From an uncultured Collinsella sp. (lineage in GTDB: Bacteria > Actinomycetota > Coriobacteriia > Coriobacteriales > Coriobacteriaceae): a stretch of DNA of 10,867 bases. The notes beneath the pieces were generated by a model. The model was not told where the DNA came from and did not search any database. It saw only the letters and a list, made by a program, of their open reading frames with translations. The translations under genes and the position numbers were made by a program. This document shows, piece after piece, positions 6,173 through 10,867 of the stretch (within the stretch, counting starts at the first letter, position 1; the number at the start of each line of letters is the position of its first letter). The stretch spans positions 1 to 10,867 of the forward strand of contig CAUBGU010000054.1 of assembly GCA_958435545.1 (NCBI GenBank), in the 5' to 3' direction.

Positions 6173-6185
6173 CCTCAACAATGTG

Positions 6186-6207
6186 ACAAGGGGACAGTCC
6201 CCTTTGT
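6186..6207. repeat. Short G/C-tract palindrome downstream of the HPr-like gene
   Basis: AAGGGGAC (6188-6195) and GTCCCCTT (6197-6204) are perfect arms about a single base, extended by ACA/TGT outside with one unpaired T. It resembles short dispersed palindromes found between genes in some gut bacteria. It may be a weak terminator but lacks a clean U-tract. Confidence 0.5.
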
Positions 6208-6227
6208 TGCATAAATTGGTATGACAA

Positions 6228-6268
6228 GGCACCGCAAAGAGATGGTCTTTGCGGTGCCTCTTTTGTTT
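6228..6268 (+). terminator. Intrinsic terminator after the HPr-like gene
   Basis: GGCACCGCAAAGA (6228-6240) pairs perfectly over 13 bp with TCTTTGCGGTGCC (6246-6258), with a 5-base loop and a T-rich tail TCTTTTGTTT. It lies 55 bases after the HPr stop and separates it from the feo cluster. Confidence 0.92.
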
Positions 6269-6305
6269 CATAAAGGAAACTTTTTCGAAATCTGAATAGG
6301 GACCC

Positions 6306-6365
6306 TTTCCAAAAAGTTAACCACGTGCTAGTTTACTAAAGCGAACATAGACGTGGTTAACTTTT
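6306..6365. promoter_or_regulatory. feoA upstream region with 15-bp inverted repeat
   Basis: AAAAGTTAACCACGT (6312-6326) and ACGTGGTTAACTTTT (6351-6365) are exact inverted arms with a 24-base centre, 43 bases upstream of the feoA ATG. A possible promoter is TTTCCA (6306-6311) with TAGTTT (6329-6334) at 17-base spacing. The centre also holds the small dyad TAGTTTACTA (6329-6338). The repeat is likely an operator, perhaps for a metal-responsive regulator, or a leader hairpin if transcription begins before 6312. It does not match a DtxR or Fur consensus closely. Confidence 0.6.
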
Positions 6366-6407
6366 ATCGCGTCGATGTTGAGGACGAACTGACGTTAGGA
6401 GCCACTC

Positions 6408-6650
6408 ATGTCTTGCGGACCGCAGATGCCGGCAATGCCGCTTTCGATGGTAAAAGCGGGCGAAACCGTGCGCGTGTCTCGTGTAAAGGGCAATGAGGAT
6501 ATGAAGCACCACCTCAAGGACCTCGGCTTTGTCGAGGGCAGCGAAATCCACGTGGTGAGCTCGAGTGGCGCCAATATCATCGTCACTGTGCTGGGCGCAC
6601 GCTTTGGCATCGATTCCAAGGTCGCCATGCACATCATGACCGTCGGTTAG
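6408..6650 (+). CDS. feoA: FeoA-domain protein, first copy
   Basis: FeoA is a small cytoplasmic SH3-like protein that works with FeoB in Fe(II) uptake, probably by touching FeoB's G-domain side. The 80-residue protein shows the FeoA pattern GETVRVSRVKGNEDMKHHLKDLGFVEGSEIHVV, followed by the last strands ending GIDSKVAMHIMTV. The start ATG at 6408 has AGGAG at 6397-6401. The first 13 residues (MSCGPQMPAMPLS) extend beyond the domain and include a Cys; internal Mets exist but have no better ribosome-binding site. A second feoA follows after 39 bases and feoB after that, so this is the first gene of the iron uptake cluster. Confidence 0.93.
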   Translation: MSCGPQMPAMPLSMVKAGETVRVSRVKGNEDMKHHLKDLGFVEGSEIHVVSSSGANIIVTVLGARFGIDSKVAMHIMTVG

Positions 6651-6689
6651 TTCGCAGCATTTGATAAAAACCGAAAGGGGGACAAGAGG

Positions 6690-6911
6690 ATGAAGACGTT
6701 GGGTGACGTTAAGGTGGGCGAGAGCTCCACCATCGTCAAGCTTCACGGTGAGGGTGCGCTTCGCCGCCACCTTATGGACCTGGGGCTCATCAAGGGCACT
6801 TCGTTCAAGGTCGTGAAGGTTGCACCGCTCGGTGATCCGGTCGAGATCAACGTGCGCGGCTACGAGCTTTCCATCCGCAAGGAGGAGGCCGCCGTCGTCG
6901 AGGTTCAGTAA
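6690..6911 (+). CDS. feoA: FeoA-domain protein, second copy
   Basis: The 73-residue protein contains only the FeoA SH3-like domain: KVGESSTIVKLHGEGALRRHLMDLGLIKGTSFKVVKVAPLGDPVEINVRG in two parts, ending LSIRKEEAAVVEV. The pattern LxDLGLxxG and the GDPVEIxVRG strand are the most typical FeoA features, and this copy is closer to the classical family than the first. GAAAGGGGG (6673-6681) and AAGAGG (6684-6689) both lie before the ATG; the first has the better spacing. The two copies differ strongly in sequence, so they are old paralogues rather than a recent duplication. The partner is FeoB, 123 bases downstream. Confidence 0.95.
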   Translation: MKTLGDVKVGESSTIVKLHGEGALRRHLMDLGLIKGTSFKVVKVAPLGDPVEINVRGYELSIRKEEAAVVEVQ

Positions 6912-6915
6912 GGAC

Positions 6916-6961
6916 TTGCGGCGCATATTTCTGCAGATAAAGTTAGGTTTTTCTAACTTAA
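6916..6961 (+). promoter_or_regulatory. feoB promoter with DtxR/IdeR-like iron box over the -10
   Basis: TTGCGG (6916-6921) and TAAAGT (6938-6943) form a possible promoter with a 16-base spacer. TTAGGTTTTTCTAACTTAA (6943-6961) matches the DtxR operator consensus TTAGGTTAGCCTAACCTAA at 15 of 19 positions, and AAGTTAG/CTAACTT (6940-6946, 6953-6959) is its dyad. The box starts at the last base of the -10, so iron-loaded repressor would block initiation. A GC hairpin (6989-6996 with 7007-7014) lies in the leader before the feoB Shine-Dalgarno. Confidence 0.65.
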
Positions 6962-7034
6962 TGCAGCGTCTTTGAAGCACATTATCCAGCCTGCGCGGAG
7001 AAAGCAGCGCGGGCACACAAGGAAGAAGGATTGA

Positions 7035-9362
7035 ATGGCGGATTCTCAGATCCATGTCGCGCTGGCGGGTAACCCCAACTGCGGCAAGACCACGCTTTTC
7101 AACCTGATCACCGGCGCCAACGGCTACGTTGGCAACTGGCCCGGCGTCACGGTTGAGAAAAAGGAAGCCAAGCTCCTAAGCGACAAGAACGTTACCATCA
7201 CGGACCTCCCTGGCATCTACTCGCTTTCCCCCTACAGCCCTGAGGAGCAATGCTCGCGCGATTACCTCATGAGCGGCGAGCCCGATGTCGTCGTTCAGGT
7301 GGTCGACGCCACCAACCTCGAGCGTAACCTGTACCTGGCGCTTCAGGTTATCGAGACCGGCCTGCCCGTGGTCGTTGCCCTCAACATGGCCGACCTGGTC
7401 GAGAAGAACGGCGACAAGATCGACACCGACAAGCTTTCCAAGAAGCTCGGCTGCCCGGTCATGATGATCTCGGCTCTTAAGAACAAGGGCATCAAGGAGC
7501 TGTTCGAGCAGGTTAAGAAGTCCGCTGCTTCCAAGGGCCAGGTGCCGGAGCACAAGTTCGACTCCTCCATCGAGGACGTTCTGGACCACATCGAGAACAA
7601 CCTTCCGGCGAGCGTTCCCGCCAACAAGCGTCGCTACTACGCCGTCAAACTGTTTGAGCGCGATGCAGACGCCTGCAAGCTCATCAACCTCACCAAGGAG
7701 AAGGCCGCTCGCGTGGAGGAGCTGGTCGCCCAGTGCGAGCAGGATTGCGACGACGACGCCGAGTCCATCATCACCGGTGAGCGCTATGGCGTCATCGCGC
7801 ACATCATCGACGAGTGCATGACCAAGGCTCCGGCAAAGATGAGCACCTCCGAGAAGATCGACCGCGTGGTTACCAACCGTATCCTGGGCCTGCCGATCTT
7901 TGTGGTCATCATGTTCTGCGTGTACTACATCGCCGTTTCTACCTTGGGCGGCACGGTGACCGACTTCACCAACGACCAGCTCTTCGGTACCGACGGTTGG
8001 TATGTGCTCGGCCAGGGTCGCGACGCCTACGACGCGGCCGTCGAGGCTGCGGGTGACAATGCCGACTCGGTCGACCCGGCACAGTACGGCCCCTATGTCC
8101 CGGGTATCACCACCGTGGTGCACGACGCCCTTGTGGCGGGCGGCACCGAGGACGGTGGCCTGGTCGATTCGCTGGTCTGCGACGGCATCGTCGGCGGCCT
8201 GGGCGCCATCTTCGGCTTCGTCCCGCAGATGTTCCTGCTGTTCGTCATGCTGTCCTTCTTGGAGGACTGCGGCTATATGGCCCGCGTCGCCTTCATCATG
8301 GACCGCGTGTTCCGCCGCTTTGGCCTGTCCGGTAAGTCCTTCATCCCCATGCTCGTGTCCTCGGGCTGCGGCGTCCCCGGCGTCATGGCTACCAAGACCA
8401 TCGAGAACGAGAAGGACCGCCGCATGACGGTCATGACCACCACGTTCATTCCCTGTGGCGCTAAGCTGCCGATCATCGCCCTGCTCATGGGTTCCATCAT
8501 CGGCGATTCTTCTACCACCGCCGCGTGGATCAGCCCGCTCTTCTACTTCCTGGGCGTCTTTGCCGTCATCGCCTCGGGCCTCATGCTCAAGAAGACCAAG
8601 CTCTTCGCCGGCCGCCCGACCCCGTTTGTCATGGAGCTCCCCGCTTACCACTTCCCGGCGATCCGCTCCTGGGCGCTGCACGTGTGGGAGCGCTGCTGGG
8701 CCTTTATCAAGAAGGCCGGCACGATCATCTTCGCCTCTACCGTCGTGGTGTGGTTCCTCTCCAACTTTGGTAGCTACAACGGCTCCTTTGGCTTCCTGCC
8801 TGCGATGGACGGCATCCCCGAGGAGTTCATGGACTACTCCGTGCTCGCCATGCTGGGCAACCTGGTCGCTTGGATCTTCGCCCCGCTCGGCTTTAGCACC
8901 TGGCAGGCAACCGCGCTGACTGTCTCTGGCCTCGTCGCCAAGGAGAACGTCGTCGCAACCGCCGGTTCGCTGCTTTCCGTTGCCGACGCCGCCGAGACCG
9001 ACCCGAGCCTGTGGACCGCGTTTGCCGGCATGTTCCCGACCATGGGCGCTTGCGTTGCCTTTGGCGCTTTCAACCTGCTGTGCGCCCCGTGCTTTGCCGC
9101 CATGGGCACTATCCGCAACCAGATGGACTCCGGCAAGTGGACCGCGATTGCCATCGGCTACGAGTGCGCCTTCGCTTGGGTCATCGGCCTGTTCATCAAC
9201 CAGTTCTACAACCTGCTTGTCCTTGGGCAGTTTGGTATCTGGACGATTGTCGCTATCGTGCTGCTGGTTGCGATGCTCTTCCAGATCTTCCGTCCCATGC
9301 CCAAACACGCATGGACCGACGAGGACGAGACCAACACTGCTTCCGCCGCAGTTTCCGCTTAA
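7035..9362 (+). CDS. feoB: Ferrous iron transporter FeoB
   Basis: FeoB is the inner-membrane Fe(II) transporter with an N-terminal G-protein domain. In 775 residues, G1 is GNPNCGKTT (12-20), G2 Thr39, G3 DLPG (57-60), G4 NMAD (117-120) and G5 SALK (146-149). A helical regulatory domain follows to about 265. The membrane part begins near 281 and holds the two gate repeats: GCGVPG (445-450) with PCGAKLP (473-479), and GLVAKENVVATAG further on, plus the conserved PCFAAMGTIRNQ. Length is usual for FeoB. The loop after the first membrane helix (about 310-380) is long and acidic. The ATG at 7035 has GAAGAAGGA just upstream. It follows two feoA genes, has its own likely iron-regulated promoter, and ends in a terminator. 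Confidence 0.97.
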   Translation: MADSQIHVALAGNPNCGKTTLFNLITGANGYVGNWPGVTVEKKEAKLLSDKNVTITDLPGIYSLSPYSPEEQCSRDYLMSGEPDVVVQVVDATNLERNLYLALQVIETGLPVVVALNMADLVEKNGDKIDTDKLSKKLGCPVMMISALKNKGIKELFEQVKKSAASKGQVPEHKFDSSIEDVLDHIENNLPASVPANKRRYYAVKLFERDADACKLINLTKEKAARVEELVAQCEQDCDDDAESIITGERYGVIAHIIDECMTKAPAKMSTSEKIDRVVTNRILGLPIFVVIMFCVYYIAVSTLGGTVTDFTNDQLFGTDGWYVLGQGRDAYDAAVEAAGDNADSVDPAQYGPYVPGITTVVHDALVAGGTEDGGLVDSLVCDGIVGGLGAIFGFVPQMFLLFVMLSFLEDCGYMARVAFIMDRVFRRFGLSGKSFIPMLVSSGCGVPGVMATKTIENEKDRRMTVMTTTFIPCGAKLPIIALLMGSIIGDSSTTAAWISPLFYFLGVFAVIASGLMLKKTKLFAGRPTPFVMELPAYHFPAIRSWALHVWERCWAFIKKAGTIIFASTVVVWFLSNFGSYNGSFGFLPAMDGIPEEFMDYSVLAMLGNLVAWIFAPLGFSTWQATALTVSGLVAKENVVATAGSLLSVADAAETDPSLWTAFAGMFPTMGACVAFGAFNLLCAPCFAAMGTIRNQMDSGKWTAIAIGYECAFAWVIGLFINQFYNLLVLGQFGIWTIVAIVLLVAMLFQIFRPMPKHAWTDEDETNTASAAVSA

Positions 9363-9391
9363 GTCCGAATAAGGATTAGCCCCTTTTCACG

Positions 9392-9424
9392 AGCCCGGGT
9401 GTCCCAGCGACACTCGGGCTTTTT
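9392..9424 (+). terminator. Intrinsic terminator of feoB
   Basis: AGCCCGGGTGTC (9392-9403) pairs with GACACTCGGGCT (9409-9420) with one G-U pair and a 5-base loop, followed directly by Ts. It lies 29 bases after the feoB stop. Confidence 0.92.
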
Positions 9425-9460
9425 GGTGGGAGATATGTGGCGTTTCCGCAGATAAAACCG

Positions 9461-9508
9461 ACCAAAATAAACCTGTCCCTTTTTGGTAAGTGGAGAATGG
9501 GGTAAAGT
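9461..9508 (+). promoter_or_regulatory. Upstream region of the Cys-rich gene: dyad and candidate promoter
   Basis: ACCAAAA (9461-9467) and TTTTGGT (9481-9487) are inverted arms 13 bases apart. TTTTGG (9481-9486) and TAAAGT (9503-9508) could be -35 and -10 with a 16-base spacer, so the right arm would overlap the -35. A GGTTAAC at 9516-9522 follows just before the Shine-Dalgarno. Confidence 0.4.
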
Positions 9509-9537
9509 AAGTGATGGTTAACTAAAGGAGGCTTGCT

Positions 9538-9738
9538 ATGGCACCTATCGATATTGTTGTACTGGCTGTTATCGGCGTTGCGTTTGTCGCCGTGTGCGTG
9601 CGCATCTACCGCAAGGGCGCTTGCGCCGACTGCGCCCAGGGTGGCGTTTGCACGGGGCATTGCTCCAACAAAAAGACGTGCGCCGCGCTTAAAGGCGTAG
9701 ACAAAATCGCCGAAGACTTGGGCCGCGGTATCAAATAA
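9538..9738 (+). CDS. FeoB-associated Cys-rich membrane protein
   Basis: The 66-residue peptide has one N-terminal membrane helix (residues 4-24, IDIVVLAVIGVAFVAVCVRIY) and a cytoplasmic tail with Cys29, 32, 38, 42 and 48, after Cys20 in the helix. This matches the small FeoB-associated Cys-rich family that sits beside feoB in many anaerobes and is thought to help iron passage or handling, without a settled biochemical role. A strong AAAGGAGG (9524-9531) lies six bases before the ATG. It is 175 bases downstream of feoB behind a terminator, so it probably has its own promoter instead of relying on read-through. The Cys spacing is looser than a plain CxxC-rich ferredoxin pattern. Confidence 0.88.
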   Translation: MAPIDIVVLAVIGVAFVAVCVRIYRKGACADCAQGGVCTGHCSNKKTCAALKGVDKIAEDLGRGIK

Positions 9739-9751
9739 GGTCCAGACATCC

Positions 9752-9785
9752 AAGCGCCTCGCGAGCATCCGTTCGCGGGGCGCTT
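9752..9785 (+). terminator. Hairpin after the Cys-rich gene, probable terminator
   Basis: AAGCGCCTCGCGA (9752-9764) pairs with TCGCGGGGCGCTT (9773-9785) with one T-G pair and an 8-base loop. Only a short interrupted T-tract follows (TTTGCGCATTTG), so termination may be incomplete. Confidence 0.65.
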
Positions 9786-9882
9786 TGCGCATTTGGGCGC
9801 GAGCGCGGCGAGTTGAAGAGTATTTTTGGGGTATCGTTAACTGAACTGTAAATTGGCAACTTATCTATAACGGAGTAATCCC

Positions 9883-10867
9883 ATGAGCGCTCGCGTAACC
9901 ATGAAGGACATAGCCGCCGAGCTTGGCGTTTCCATCAATACCGTGCACAAGGCCCTGACGGGTAAAGCCGGCGTGAGCGAATCCGTGCGCTCCAAGGTGA
10001 ATGCTAAGGCCGAGGCCATGGGTTACCATCGCAATACGAGTGCCTCGAGCCTGCGCCGCAAGGATATCAACCTGGTGTTTTGCCTGCCCCGCGCATCGCG
10101 CGAGGGAGCGTACTTTTTCCGTTACCTGTGGGAAGGCTGCAACCGCTTTGAACAGGAGGTCATCGACCAGGGCATTACGGTTGAGCGTGTTGAATTTGGC
10201 GTGGGCGGCTACGCCGATGCGCTCGAGCAAATCGACGAGCGTTTGCAGGTGGGTGAAAAGATTGATGGCTTGCTTGCCTATGCGCCGGGCGACGATCGTT
10301 CAACTGAGCTTTTGGGGCAGATTGCCGAGGCGGGCGTGACGATCGAGCTCGTCGACGGCGACCGTCCGCATTTGAATCGTTTGGGTGCGAGCTTGGCCGA
10401 TTATTCGACGGCGGGTAGCCTTATGGCCGAGCAGGCGGCAAACCTGGTCCATGCTTCTGGGGCCGACGCCCGCGTGCTCCTTTTGACAGGCGACCCGTAT
10501 ACCGATTCGCACTATCTAACCGCCCGCGCCTTCCACAATTACCTGCGCGAACGTGATATTCCATGGCAGGTTGAGGATCTTGCAGGTGCCCATGCGCAAG
10601 TCAAACAGCTCGAGCATGAGCTCGAAAAGCGCTTGAGTGCGCCGGACGCCCCCGAGCTTATCTGCAGCGTTTTTGCCGTTGGTTCCGAAGCGGTTGCCGA
10701 CGCGCTCGTCTCGAGCGGCAAGGCCGGTCAGGTCATGGTGATCGGCAACGACCTGTTTCCCGAAAGTGCTCTGGCCTTGCGCCGCGGTATCTTTACCAAT
10801 ATTGTCTATAAGGACCCGACGAGCCTGGCGTATCGCGGCGCTAAGACGCTGGGCGATTATCTGCTGT
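9883..10867 (+). CDS. LacI-family transcriptional regulator, 3' end outside the window
   Basis: The frame runs open from the ATG at 9883 to the window edge, giving 328 codons. Residues 5-55 form the LacI DNA-binding head (VTMKDIAAELGVSINTVHKA, then VSESVRSKVNAKAEAMGYHRN). From about 62 a periplasmic-binding-protein-like domain follows (INLVFCLPR, IDGLLAYAPGDD, VLLLTGD, VMVIGNDLFPES), which binds a sugar or related effector. It most resembles the sugar-binding-protein subgroup that pairs with ABC sugar uptake. CGGAG (9871-9875) lies 7 bases upstream of the ATG. The recognition helix reads INTVHKALTG in place of the common xSTVSRVLNG, so its operator is probably non-classical. Target genes are likely to the right of the window. 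Confidence 0.92.
   Translation, partial: MSARVTMKDIAAELGVSINTVHKALTGKAGVSESVRSKVNAKAEAMGYHRNTSASSLRRKDINLVFCLPRASREGAYFFRYLWEGCNRFEQEVIDQGITVERVEFGVGGYADALEQIDERLQVGEKIDGLLAYAPGDDRSTELLGQIAEAGVTIELVDGDRPHLNRLGASLADYSTAGSLMAEQAANLVHASGADARVLLLTGDPYTDSHYLTARAFHNYLRERDIPWQVEDLAGAHAQVKQLEHELEKRLSAPDAPELICSVFAVGSEAVADALVSSGKAGQVMVIGNDLFPESALALRRGIFTNIVYKDPTSLAYRGAKTLGDYLL

Noticed and set aside
7176..9308. A 710-codon open frame on the minus strand opposite feoB
   Set aside because: Antisense shadow; the translation is low-complexity with no domain, while feoB is complete on the plus strand.

Overview
The window reads as a GC-rich bacterial chromosome segment with dense, mostly short-spaced genes and intrinsic terminators between units. 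The gene content (a FeoA-FeoA-FeoB iron uptake cluster with a FeoB-associated Cys-rich peptide, LarB/LarC nickel-pincer cofactor genes, an aquaglyceroporin, a LacI-type sugar regulator, an HPr-like protein) and the strong G/C third-position bias fit an anaerobic gut Actinobacterium of the Coriobacteriia, Collinsella-like. That assignment is inference from style and content, not from a database match.

Layout. Positions 1-422 (+) are the 3' part of a MIP-family aquaglyceroporin that runs off the left edge. It converges on a minus-strand group. Between them (423-727) lies a bidirectional terminator nested inside a perfect 29-bp inverted repeat. The minus-strand block, in transcription order, is serB (3736-3101), then larB (2986-2204), larC1-type (2193-1270) and a TetR-family regulator (1267-728). 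The last three are packed with 10-nt and 2-nt gaps and look like one operon, with an inverted-repeat operator candidate upstream of larB.

The plus-strand block starts at the divergent serB/aspS junction. aspS (3993-5780) follows a structured leader and ends at a strong terminator. A small HPr-like phosphocarrier gene (5924-6172) has its own terminator. The iron cluster follows: feoA (6408-6650), a second feoA (6690-6911), feoB (7035-9362), a terminator, and a FeoB-associated Cys-rich membrane peptide (9538-9738). A LacI-family regulator (9883 onward) runs off the right edge.

How they work together. The feo genes form a ferrous iron importer with two separate small SH3-like FeoA subunits. A DtxR/IdeR-like iron box overlaps the likely -10 of feoB, and a 15-bp inverted repeat sits in the feoA upstream region. 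The lar genes would make the nickel-pincer cofactor used by lactate racemase-type enzymes, but LarA, LarE and the LarC2 half are not in this window. The LarC1 protein carries a 45-residue His-rich metal-binding stretch. The HPr-like protein keeps the phosphorylatable His15 but has Asp at the regulatory Ser46 position. No tRNA, rRNA, CRISPR array, transposase or phage gene was seen.
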